Below, one piece after another: positions 55,001 through 64,000 of a stretch of DNA of 64,000 bases. This DNA comes from Cheilinus undulatus. Lineage: Eukaryota > Chordata > Actinopteri > Labriformes > Labridae. The stretch is from contig NC_054884.1 in NCBI RefSeq assembly GCF_018320785.1, positions 25,483,667-25,547,666 of the forward strand. The letters run 5' to 3'. The first letter of the stretch is position 1; every line of letters starts with the position of its first letter. The notes under the pieces are model-generated. The model made no database searches. It saw only the letters and a list, made by a program, of their open reading frames with translations, and was not told where the DNA came from. The position numbers and the translations under genes are program-made.

Positions 55001-58000
55001 GCTTCACCCAGCGACCCCCCTGCCCCTCTGCCTTCTCCACCATGACACCCTCAGAGGCCCCAGCGCACCCTGTCTACCTCTCTCATGAACAGATCTGCCT
55101 CCCTGAGCCTCGTGGACCCTCGCCACCCAGCTCACCGGATTCCACTCCGGAGCTGGAGCGCCGCAGCGGACAAGGGGGGCTTGCAAGAAGCCGCTCGCAG
55201 CCGTGTGTCCTCAATGACAAGAAGATTGGGGTCAAGCGTAGGCGACCAGCTGATACACACAAACAGAGGCCTTCTTTGGACCTGGCCAAGATGACTCAGG
55301 TTGGTATTTAACAGATTACAAAATCTTATATTTAATAAAATGGTAGGTTTAAACACTTTAAAGCCCGCTGTGTTAGTTTTTGAGTCAAAGGAGTATTTAT
55401 TCTCTTTAACCCACTTTATATAAACAGTGTACAAAAATAACTTAAATCCTGCACTTGAGCATGACATAAAAAAGTAATCAGTTGCAATTATGTGGCATTT
55501 ATTAATGACTTGAACCCACCACAGACCTCTTATGTGATCCAAAAGATCACAGTCTGCAGCATGAGACCAGACCCCTTAGGAAACAGTCATGCCAGCTGGA
55601 AACTCTGCTCGCTCCATCAGTCTCACGAACATTAGCTGGTTATATTCTGCTGCTGTGGCAATTTGCCCCTTCCATGTTGGATAAACAAACACTTCCAAAG
55701 AAGGTCACGCCATTGTGTCTGTTCTCCCTCAGCACACCTCAAAGTGTTTCTGCAGGCACTGTCATTAAACGGCAGCCATCCATCCATTCATGTGGGTCTG
55801 TTCAGGGTCAAATACCTCTATGAGGGTGCCTGTTTTCTTCTTGTTTTTTTTTTTTCTTTTTTTACACTTGAAATTAAAGACACAAAGCCCAAAATTGCCC
55901 TTTTTATGTGGAAAATGATGATTTGATCAAAGCAGGAATTTTAGGAGGCAGCCAGCAGATCAGATGAGATGATTTCATAAAAAAATAATCTTATGATACA
56001 CACTGGCCTGAGCTGATCCTCTTCCTTAAGTCAACCATGTTTCAACAGACAGTCTGCACATCCTGGCAGACGTTTGCCTGACGACCACACAAACATACAG
56101 GAGTAGTAAAATTTCACACGAACACAGAGTGGATCATAAACATAGAGCTGGCCCCCTCATAGGAAGTCACGTAGAGTTCAGAAGCGTCTTAACAACGGCG
56201 CTGCTGTGTCACGGCAAGCAGACACCACACACGCTCTAAACAGGGACGAGGTCAGGAAGGCCTCGGGTGAGGCCGCTGACAATTTTTACAGAGGAACGTC
56301 AGGGTGCCGATTGTTAGCTCTGAATGTGTCCTGCTGTCTCTGTATTGTCCTTGGTGTTCTTCTAGTTTAAAAGCAACTGCTATGAAGTTTTGTGTTCTTG
56401 TGTGAGAAGAACGCAGCCTTGAAACTTTCAAAAGCCTTTAAAATGCACTCAGTCCTTTCTTTTAGATAAACTTTTAAATTACTCAGAGACACATCTTTTC
56501 TAGTGCTAACTGGAAATTAAAACAAATAGAAGGACCTTTTGTCCCATTTAAATATCGAGGAATCACCTTTAAAAATGCATAACCTTTTAAAACCTCAATA
56601 CACTGCTTTGATGTGTTCCCTTTTTTAATATTTAGAAAGATATTTTTTTGCTTATCTCTTTCATGTTCTTTTTGTAGCTCAAGTTCAAAATGGTCAGCAG
56701 TGGCTGCTTTCATCTGTTTTTATGATTGTAGATTCAATTTCCTTCTCTTTGGATGAATAAAAAGAGATATTAAGAGATCTCACCTACAGGCCCAGAAACA
56801 AGAAGAATACAATTTTAAATTTCTTCCTGATATTTCAAACAACTAATTATCAAATGGAGTATGTATTTGTAAACCGGCTAGTGTGACGTTTTTGGCTTTG
56901 TTTGTGAAAATCACAGTAGAAAAGATGTTTTCCTCTGCTCAAAGGTTATCCTTTGAAATCATGATAAGAACCATTCAAGCATTCATCCTTCTTTTTGGGG
57001 AATTTAAATTTCTCTTTCACTCACTGCTTCTGCTAGTGCAAGCTGTAAAAAAGACAGGATTTTCTGCTTCATCTGCTCATTTTGGGGTGCACAGTAGTAG
57101 TGTTTTGAAGTAAAATAGGCCAATATTTACAAATTCATTTCAGCTGAAAATGACATTACTATTTATAAATGGCAGTTAGACCTAAAACTTAAGTCCTTAA
57201 AACACATTTTAAAGTTTAAAAATGTGGTAGACAAAGAAAAAGACTTCAGCTGATGCAGTTCTGTTGGTCCAAAGTCCATACATTTTTTCCTATTTGGGGC
57301 TGATATTTACTGTTGATAAAGGCTGATATTTACAGCTGATATAGGGAGACATTTAAAGCCGATATAGACAGACATGTACAGCCAATAAAGGGAAATATTT
57401 ACAGCTTATTTAGTTTGATATTTACAGCTTATAAAAGCAGATATTTACAGCTGGCAAAGGCAGATATTTACATCTTATTTAGACTGACATTTACAGCTGA
57501 CAAAGGCCAATACTTACAGTTTATATAGGCTGATATTTACAGCTGATCTAGGCTGATGCTTGCATCATATATATTGGTTGTAAGATTTTCATCTCTGCTG
57601 ATAAGATAATTATCTTTCTAAGCTAATATCTGCTGATACTGATGTCAATAACATTGATATATATCACATCAGTAACTTAGTACAAGGCACTCAATATTAG
57701 AAAGTTCTTGTTTTTGATTCAGTCAGCTACTTTAAAAAGATATAACTGAAGATCATGCATCTTTTTAAGTCTTAGTTCTTTTTGATACTGTGGATCATCA
57801 AAATAACATTGTATCATTCTAAAAAATGTGGTATTGATTAGGGATGTACAATACTATTATGTAATTTTTAGTAGTGTACAACATACTTAAATATTGGTAT
57901 TGATATTGGTATCTGCTAAAATGAATCTGTAAAAATTGGCATATCGGATATCAGCAAAAATCCAATATCGTGCATCCCTAGTATTGATTGAACAGCATCT

Positions 58001-61000
58001 GAGCAATACAAATTTTGACAAGTGTAGTATGAAGGTATTTATTTGACTTTTAGTTACTTTCCAAATGACTATTCTTAAGTTTGTCTGTTGTTTTAAACAG
58101 TAGTTGAATTAAAAGTCTTTAGTTTGTTGCTGTGAATCATAAGGAAATCAGAGTGGAGAGATGTTTACTTGTGCTGATAAACTAAAACTTGCTTAACAAT
58201 CTACTCAATGGGCATGCAGATGGTCGAGTGGGTTAAGGCGTTACCCATGTCAAGGGTGGCCCGGGTTCGAATCCAGCCTGTGGCCCTTTACCGCATGTCT
58301 CTCCCTGCTCTCTGCCCTGTTTCCAAGTCTATCCACTGTCCTTCTATCTAATAAAGGCATGAAAAGGCCCAAAAATAAATCTTAAAAAAAAACAAAACCA
58401 AAAAAAAAAAAACAGTCTACTCAGTGGCTTTCCTCTCTGTCACCTGCATCACCCTATCGGTATTCAAAGTCACCTTTCTATTCAAAGATTGTTCACAGTG
58501 CTGAGTGTGTCTCTAAAGTGAGCGGTGTAGTTTACTCAGGGAGAATCGTGGTCCTTTGTGGCTCCACGACTGTCAGGAAGTAGAGCAGCTGTGGCAGAGG
58601 TTATGGATCGTCGCACTGGGGAGATGCGTGTTGGGTAAAGAGATATTGATTTCTGTAAATTCAGCTCAGTGGGTGGATCGCTGCCACAACCGGGCCTCAT
58701 GAGCTATCGATCAGCTTTTATTGATGGAGAGTCAAGGTCAGTATGGATGAGGAGACTTTCTGCTCTCTTCTCGGTGTCGTTCTGAGGGGTTGATGGAGGC
58801 GGACAAACATGGATACAGGCAGCACTTATTCATGACCCTCACTGTTATGTTGTTGGAAGGTTTTCTCTTCCTCTATGTGAGCTATATTTGGTGAAGTTAA
58901 TGTCAATGGAACTTAATTCATACTATAGTCCAGACTGCTCTTGGCCTTATCAGCTTGCTCCCATGCTCTTGGCCAGAAGTTGAGACTGAAGTGCTAATGC
59001 AGGAGGCAGCAATGTGACACCGGCCCAGTGCTGACAAATGTACCCGCTCGAGCAGCGCCAAGAAAAACAGCAGGGCCTCATTTGATCTACGGCCGCTGCT
59101 TGGAGCGGAGACCTTTCTCACCGCTGTCAGGTCACAGACATGGATCATTACTGTATATGTGACGCTCGCTTCTCTGAAGACTTTGGTGTCTGTATCCAAA
59201 GATCTGATTTTTTTAAATTGAAATAATGGAGATGATTAAGTATTTTTAGTAATGGAAGCCGTTGGATTGCATTTCTGTCCAGTTGATTCTTACCTAAATG
59301 TCTTAGCAGCTACTGGATGACGCAGCACTACATTGAACCAGATATTCATGTTTCCCAGGTAAATAACTCATCTGAAATATAAGATCCTATTTTTTTAAAG
59401 ATTTATTTTTAGGCTTTTTACAGCTTTATTGAGATCGGACAGTAACTTGACATGCCACATAGACCATTTTACATATCCACAGCGTGGGATACGTTGCAAA
59501 TCCCATATGGCACCCTATAGAAGGTGTTTGGAGGGCAGAACCTTTACAAAAAATGTCAGAGGGTCATTGGACAAACGCTCTATATGTTAGATTTATTATG
59601 GGCCAAACAGAGCTAGAAACTGTATGACGTAGTAGGTGTGCACCACCTTGGGGAAGTACGCTAAACGCAAGCTTGACAAGCAGTCGATACAATATTCACT
59701 ATCAGTGGAGCCAGATGATTAATTAAAACTTTTGATAAAGCTTGTTGGAAAAACATCTTCTCCTCCAAGAAAAACTTTCAGTGCAGTTCTTTACTCTTCT
59801 TTTAATACAGTCTAGTCTAGTTGTAAAGCTACATCTATTCTAATATCTTCACCGGCTGCCATTGTTTACCAGCTTGCAGTTAAATAAAACCACGCCTGTA
59901 GCTATTGCCTCGTTCTCCCCAAATAACACTGATTGGTCCATTCATTCTCTGACAGAAAACAAGTTTCTGCTTGAAGCCTTGCAAGATGGATCAGCCTGAT
60001 GACCAACTTGAAGTCTGGAAAATCCATTGGCTTTGATAGGTAGTAGATAGAATTGGAAACTGGGGAGGGAGAGGGAGTAGGGAGTATCGTGTGGGAAAGA
60101 AGAAGCAGGTCAGATTTGAACCCAGGGCTCCTGCCTCAAAGACATCAGCCTGGGGACATGGAGCATGTGGCCATAACCTCTACTGACGCCCCAACATCAT
60201 CAGCACTTTGTGAAATACCATAAAATTTAGGAGAGAAGTCACACTTTTAATACCTTTTTTCATTTAGAGAGATGGCTGTGTATTCTGGTATATATCATAC
60301 CAGTTTGAATGCTGAGGCATAGGCGCAAGTTCAGCAGCCAACACCTCTTGCTGCAAGCAACCTGATGCTGTAGGAAATTTTCTTCCATTCACTGCGTTTG
60401 CAAAGGGCTACTGCTCTGGTTAAAGCATGCTGATGCAATTCAGGCTGGCAAATTGCTGAATAAATAAATCTCTTGAAGAAGAAGATGCCTCAGTTAAAGA
60501 CAAGAAGTGGCCAGTGAAAGTTGATGCTACAACTTGCAGGATGGGGGTCTGTACTTAACAACTATGACTGCAGGCTTAGAGCTCAACTAGCATAATGGTA
60601 CCTAGCAGGAGTGCAAACTCAGGATGATATTTTTAACCCCTTTCAGCTCTGCTCAACCCCCAGAACAGACTGTGTCTACTCGTTCAACAAATAGCCCAGT
60701 TTTTAAGGCAATAAACTTCATGGCAATGACTTTTGGGCTTCTAGTTCTTGCTACTTAATAATTTGGAATACAAAGATGTTTATGCTCCTTGAGCTTGAAT
60801 GCATTATTTGTCCATTTTTGACATTTGACAACTGAAAAACTCACTAAAACATAATGAGTGTGGATTAATCTTTAACCTATTGATCAGTCACAGTTGTAGT
60901 TTAAACACTTGGCTGTGAGCTGCCTCTCAAACAGTCTCAGGCCTGTTAGGTATTACATAAGCACACAAGTGACAGAAGGTTTCACAGAGGCCTTATTCTC

Positions 61001-62997
61001 CTGTGCCTCTCTGCTCCCACACCGCAGCACTCGGGCATGAGGCAGCTGTCCTGCCTCCTCCACATTAGCTGGATAAGCCTGTCATAAAGCTCCCCCATTC
61101 CAACGCGCGCAGCTGTCACAGGACGGCTGCCTGCAGCAGTGTTGGCACATGTGGATGTGCCTGAGGAAGTTTTCCCAGATGTATGTGTTCATTGTGTGGT
61201 TCCAGTAAAGGCCAGTAGAGTCAAAAGGCTTACATGAGTGATGTCTGCCCTGAAGGGTATTTGGCCACTCTCTGCCTTGGTTCAGATGGCTTTGGTTCAC
61301 TACCAACTACTTCCAACTACCAGTTGCTCCAGTATGTAAGGCTGGCTAAATTTATATACACAGAGCTATTCTTTTTTAACTTCAGGGTTTTTCTGCCCGA
61401 TGTCCAGCTCTGACCTCACCCACATGTGGTATGAGTGCAGTAGAAGGACTGTTTTTAAAAATGGTTGCATGCCTTCCGGCACTCTAGCTTGGACATGGAG
61501 CGTAGTCCAAAATAAAGGAAATGTGTTTTGATTCTTTTACCAAATCTGCTATCTTTAACTCTCCTTTGAGGACTTTTTAGTTGGTTATTAAATTGACTGA
61601 AATGAATATTGATGAGGTAAAATAGCAAACAAGATTAACAGCATAAAGATTGACTACCTCTACAGTTTATTTTAAATGTTCATAAGCAGGTTGGTGCAGC
61701 ATGCCTGCCCACAGAGATGGCTGAGCTCCAGAAAAGCCCAGTGAATGGGCCCTAGGCTGTCGTGAGCACTGCATAGTTGTGCATAGGTGTGTCAGTGTGC
61801 AGTACTCCACTAGTTTGGTAATTGTCAGTTTATGTTACTTTGTTTACAGGAAACAGTGGCAAGTGTATTTCATTGGAGTTGGAGCTGTCATACAATATAT
61901 TGAGTTGTAGTGGATAGTATTGTCCTTACTGCAAGGAAGAAAAGAGAGGAGACATTGGAGATTAAATGTATGGAGTCTAAATCAGTTAAGAAAGAAATAT
62001 AATGTCACCCAGCAGACCAATAGATGCTCTTGCAGTCTAGGTTGTTTGAGCCATAGTTACGATTGTGAGGAAGTGCATGTCTTGCTATGTACATAAACTA
62101 CTGTGGAGGGCCTATGTAGGGGGTGTAGGGGTGCACAATATTATCGGTATGATATCAATATCAGCAGACATTTCACTGTAAAAGTTAAGTATTGGATCGG
62201 CAGATAAAAACATTTCTTCCCATTCTTGCAACCAATGTATTTGGTATAAATGGTCTATATCAGCTGTATGTGCAAGCGGGAACTGCACACATTCCTGCCT
62301 TTCCTGTGCCTACAGGAATAGCCTAAGACAGGGTGAGAAGCAGCAAAAAACTCAGAGCAGAGCAGACATCAGTGACATCAGAATGAAACTGATTAAGTCA
62401 TAATCAGAATAAAGAGGTAGCTCTAGATGCTGTACACTAGATTTTTTCTGAGATTGTAGCTTGGTTAAAGAAACAGGATAAGAGTTTTTTTATTAAAAAC
62501 AGGATTAACTTGTTATTGATGTCAGCAAAAGATGAATTAAAAATTTCTCCATAGGGTGTTAAAATCAACATAAAGTGAAAGCACCTCAGTCCTTCTTATG
62601 TCCTTGTTTTCTTGAGAAAGACATATTTCTAAGAAAATGTATATTTCTGTCCTGTTTGCAGAAACTTCAGAACTTCCACAGCCTTAGCTGCCCAGGAATT
62701 ACCGGCGAGGACATCTGCGAGTCAAACCAGACCCTTTTCACTCTCAGGAGCCCCGCCCACTGCAACACGGACTACTCAAGCGGCTTAGAAGATGTTCAAC
62801 CTCGGACCAAAGAGGGCCAGATCATTAGAAACGTGTCGTCTGATCCTACAATCGAAGAGGCCGACTGGACCTCCACAGACTACGAGACGACTAATGGGAA
62901 GGACAGTGAGCCTCTGTGGGCGGGTCTTTGTAGCATGAGGAAGGACGTGTATCAGCTTGGAGGAGAGCTGGACATTGAGCAGATTGAGAGGAACTGA
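48971..62997 (+). CDS. fam53b: FAM53B / simplet, nuclear Wnt co-regulator
   Basis: FAM53B (simplet in fish) is a nuclear protein without known enzymatic domains. Published work shows it is needed for nuclear accumulation of beta-catenin and for proliferation in fin regeneration. Four coding exons join in phase: 48971-49048, 49881-49941, 54557-55299 and 62662-62997, giving 405 residues (human 422). Conserved blocks in order are MTQGTALFSCGLMETSRW (about 34-51), PPSKRQCRSLSCSDEL (117-132), TAVEKRRCHSGGSVQR, MQRSSSFSLPAR, RSRSQPCVLNDKK, a basic nuclear localisation signal KKIGVKRRRP (268-277) and the terminal GELDIEQIERN. The serine-rich motifs are possible phosphorylation/14-3-3 sites (inference). 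The start at 48971 gives MVIIFKKTLEKKGAD, which lines up with the human N-terminus. An in-frame ATG at 48959 would add four residues. Confidence 0.95.
49049..49880 (+). other. fam53b: fam53b intron
   Basis: Short intron, no recognised feature. Confidence 0.7.
49881..49941 (+). CDS. fam53b: fam53b second coding exon
   Basis: 61 bases between acceptor ATTTCTGCAG and donor GTAGGA. It encodes FQFQAQTMTQGTALFSCG then LM, and the first base of the next codon. A NAGNAG-like alternative acceptor six bases downstream (TTCCAG repeat) could drop two residues. Confidence 0.9.
50242..50420 (+). mobile_element. tRNA-derived SINE
   Basis: A-box region GCCTAGTGGTTAGG, B-box GGTTCAAGTC at 50291-50300, then the body (CCGCATATCTCTCCCCACTC) and TCAATAAAGGCATAAAAAGC tail. 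Same family as the 58.2 kb copy. Confidence 0.75.
52700..53590. mobile_element. rearranged helicase-derived element (copy 2)
   Basis: 52700-52860 is the right half of the element in inverted orientation: reversed, it contains TTTACCAGCTTGCAG and TTGCAAGATGGATCTGC, as at 59.87-59.99 kb. From 52938 the left half runs forward (CTAACCTGACATGCC). The helicase segment follows twice in tandem, at about 53188-53361 and 53410-53580, each on the minus strand opening with ATGGC. The first repeat ends FALLLTGPGMSF, the second IFSLLPELLRYEF, both recognisable as a decayed Walker A (LLPTGxGKS). The frames carry stops. Confidence 0.6.
54557..55299 (+). CDS. fam53b: fam53b third coding exon (main exon)
   Basis: 743 bases between acceptor TTTTCTTGCAG and donor GTTGGT. 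It carries most conserved motifs, including the PPSKRQCRSLS block and the KKIGVKRRRP nuclear localisation signal. Longer frames overlapping on other frames are shadows of its GC-rich coding sequence. Confidence 0.95.
57298..57573. repeat. 23-bp minisatellite, 12 units
   Basis: Twelve consecutive units of exactly 23 bases, consensus starting GGCTGATATTTACAGC and ending TGATAWA, with substitutions but almost no indels. The array sits inside a larger copy of the TAGGGATGCAC-type hAT element; the sequence after it (57574-57660) matches the inner part of that family. Confidence 0.85.
57839..57980. mobile_element. 142-bp hAT-type MITE with 8-bp target duplication
   Basis: Perfect duplication GTATTGAT at 57831-57838 and 57981-57988. 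Termini TAGGGATGTACAATA and, reversed, TAGGGATGCACGATATTGG. No coding capacity. Confidence 0.85.
58212..58415 (+). mobile_element. tRNA-derived SINE with target duplication
   Basis: A-box TGGTCGAGTGGGTTAAGGCG (58221-58240), B-box GGGTTCGAATCC near 58264-58275, body CCGCATGTCTCTCCCTGCTC, A-rich tail. Flanked by TCTACTCAATGG (58200-58211) and TCTACTCAGTGG (58416-58427), a 12-base target duplication with one mismatch. Confidence 0.85.
59390..60196 (-). mobile_element. tRNA-derived SINE split by another element
   Basis: The tail half (TTTATTTTTAGGC to GAGATCGGACAGTA) is at 59390-59444. The head half is at 60043-60196, with reversed B-box GGGTTCAAATCTGACC and head GGGGCGTCAGTAGAGGTTAT. Joining across 59445-60040 gives the usual SINE order GGACAGTA-GATAGAATTGG. 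Confidence 0.7.
59445..60040 (-). mobile_element. helicase-derived element (copy 3), nested in a SINE
   Basis: Flanked by TA (59443-59444, 60041-60042). The left end ACTTGACATGCC corresponds to the other two copies. On the minus strand from about 59860: MAAGEDIRIDVALQLD, stop, TVLKEE, stop, RTALKVFLGGEDVF and PTSFIKSF. This is the RecQ-family motif 0 to Walker A stretch with two stops and a small deletion. Upstream of the ATG are an inverted CCAAT box (ATTGGTCC near 59933) and TTGCAAGATGGATC. Right end CCATTGGCTTTGAT. Confidence 0.65.
61690..61770 (+). repeat. fragment of the hpdl-region dispersed repeat
   Basis: GCCCACAGAGATGGCTGAG and CCAGAAAAGCCCAGTGAATG match the terminal segment of the repeats at 28.1 and 31.0 kb. 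The TTTTTGCCAC array is absent. Confidence 0.5.
62125..62275. mobile_element. TAGGGATGCAC-family hAT element fragment
   Basis: Begins TAGGGGTGCACAATATTATC, continues with ATCAATATCAGCAGACATT and ends near CTATATCAGCTGTATG, the single-copy equivalent of the 23-bp minisatellite unit. Confidence 0.6.
62662..62997 (+). CDS. fam53b: fam53b last coding exon
   Basis: Acceptor CCTGTTTGCAG ending at 62661, phase 0, 111 codons then TGA at 62995-62997. It encodes KLQNFHSLSCPGITGEDI and the conserved C-terminus LGGELDIEQIERN. Confidence 0.95.
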   Translation, partial: KLQNFHSLSCPGITGEDICESNQTLFTLRSPAHCNTDYSSGLEDVQPRTKEGQIIRNVSSDPTIEEADWTSTDYETTNGKDSEPLWAGLCSMRKDVYQLGGELDIEQIERN

Positions 62998-63735
62998 GCT
63001 TGACTGTCTTCCTCTTTGTGGAAGCTAATGTAGCAGACTTACAGTGGTACAGTCAACAGTACTGATAGTCTTAAGGACAAACAAGTGGAGAGCTGACGCC
63101 ATGAGCGATCCAGCACTTGTTTTTTTATTACTCAAGGAGGGACTGAGCAGACCCTTATTGAGCTGAAAGTCCATTTTGGGGACTTTGAGTTAGCAGAGGT
63201 TTCTTCCCTACTGTGGGGAATCTCAACTGTGTCTCAGGAGAACAAGAAAGATGGATTCAGGTGAAGATAAAAAGAACTCTTAAGTAAAAAATATAAAAGT
63301 TGGCTCTAACACTGGGGTCTTTAACATTTCTGTGTAAGCCAGATTATCTTCCTTGTGTGCTACATTTGAAGAGAATTCACAGCAGGTTTGTAAAAATTCT
63401 CTGCACTAGAACACGACTCCATCACCCAGACCTTCATACGTTGGTACACAATGGGGAAAAGTGGTGACTTCTTTGAGAGCTACTGTTAGCAACGCTCCTT
63501 TCACTGTTAACTGAGCAACAAGCAGCACGCATACACAGCCTGTAAAATGTATCAAAGAGCTTAACATTTCACACAGTAACATCGGGCTTCTCTCTGAGAT
63601 CTGTGCTCCCCGCTTGTTTGAGAGAAGCTTTGTGATGCTAACAGCATTAATGTTCTTTCTTTTTACGATTTGTAACTACAAATTTATGTAAAACATGAGC
63701 ATATTTCTATACAAATAAAACACTGTTTTAAATGC
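62998..63735 (+). other. fam53b: fam53b 3' untranslated region
   Basis: About 0.7 kb from the stop to just past AATAAA at 63714-63719. The sequence after it (ATTTGTTGTAGTCAC) is T/GT-rich, as expected downstream of cleavage. Beyond, to 64000, no feature is seen. Confidence 0.65.
63714..63719 (+). terminator. fam53b: fam53b polyadenylation signal
   Basis: Canonical AATAAA 717 bases after the stop codon. Confidence 0.7.
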
Positions 63736-64000
63736 ATTTGTTGTAGTCACATTTTTTCATCGCCTTTCCTCATTGAATACCTTCTCTGGACTCTTAAGAT
63801 GTTCTCACTAAGACTTGTTACAATTGCAAATGTGATAACTGCCCACAAACATAACACAAATCAGCAGCTTTTAATGTAATAATCCCACAAAAGTTTTACA
63901 TTTCTCACACATGTGACAGCTGTTGCCTACTGCAAAAGTACTACCTTATGATCAGCTTAAACTCAAGTCACATAAAAACACTGAGTCATGACAATTTTTT

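Larger units (their letters stand above)
55300..62661 (+). other. fam53b: fam53b last intron (7.4 kb), repeat-rich
   Basis: Contains the 23-bp minisatellite (57298-57573), a hAT MITE (57839-57980), a SINE with target duplication (58212-58415), a SINE split by the helicase-derived element (59390-60196), a fragment of the hpdl-region dispersed repeat (61690-61770) and another TAGGGATGCAC-type copy (62125-62275). No host exon recognised. Confidence 0.65.

Noticed and set aside
54474..55088. 204-codon plus-strand frame over fam53b exon 3
   Set aside because: It runs through the intron acceptor in a different frame from the conserved FAM53B blocks; a composition shadow.
57298..57573. CRISPR-like array of regular units
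   Set aside because: The units are contiguous 23-base tandem repeats without unique spacers, in a vertebrate intron.
58212..58300. Possible tRNA gene (Leu/Ser-like A and B boxes)
   Set aside because: It lacks a paired acceptor stem, continues into a SINE body with an A-rich tail, and has a target duplication, so it is a SINE head. The 5.1 and 50.2 kb heads were rejected for the same reason.

Overview
This is a vertebrate chromosomal window, almost certainly from a ray-finned (teleost) fish. It holds four recognisable protein-coding genes with GT-AG introns, separated by a large amount of repeat sequence typical of teleosts: tRNA-derived SINEs, a Rex1-like LINE end, a second LINE with a YADD reverse-transcriptase motif, Tc1 remnants and hAT-type MITEs. 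There are no operons, ribosome binding sites or CRISPR arrays.

Layout from left to right. (1) 759-939 is the last coding exon of ctbp2 (+), followed by a 3'UTR ending near 2490. (2) 2.5-6.6 kb is a tail-to-tail intergenic region with a Tc1 remnant, a foldback element, a SINE and a LINE 3' end. (3) 7325-26753 is zranb1 (Trabid deubiquitinase) on the minus strand. All nine coding exons could be resolved at base level, giving an intact 713-residue frame; a probable non-coding first exon lies at about 27243-27480. (4) 29010-32089 is hpdl (+), in five coding exons and 447 residues. It is flanked and penetrated by two inverted copies of an array-bearing repeat. (5) 33.3-34.6 kb is a minus-strand LINE split by a hAT MITE. 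(6) 48971-62997 is fam53b/simplet (+), in four coding exons and 405 residues, with 3'UTR to about 63735. A candidate upstream non-coding exon near 38.2 kb is weak.

The order ctbp2 - zranb1 - fam53b and the relative orientations match the human 10q26 block as I know it. Human has EEF1AKMT2 and ABRAXAS2 between ZRANB1 and FAM53B; here hpdl occupies that interval instead. Three of the four genes have published links to Wnt/beta-catenin signalling (CtBP2 as corepressor, Trabid as a deubiquitinase acting on APC, Fam53b in beta-catenin nuclear localisation). hpdl is a mitochondrial enzyme linked to coenzyme Q headgroup synthesis.

The least expected structure is a dispersed element found at 20.1, 52.7-53.6 and 59.4 kb. 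It carries a CCAAT/CpG promoter-like stretch and the first-exon region of a RecQ-type helicase, with decayed Walker A remnants. The 59.4 kb copy lies inside a SINE. Other notable items are a 23-bp minisatellite that appears to have grown out of an internal segment of a hAT-type element, a 919-bp TA-flanked element nested in another repeat, and an upstream ORF overlapping the fam53b start codon. I found no evidence for a wholly new gene system; these repeat structures are the best candidates for undescribed biology.
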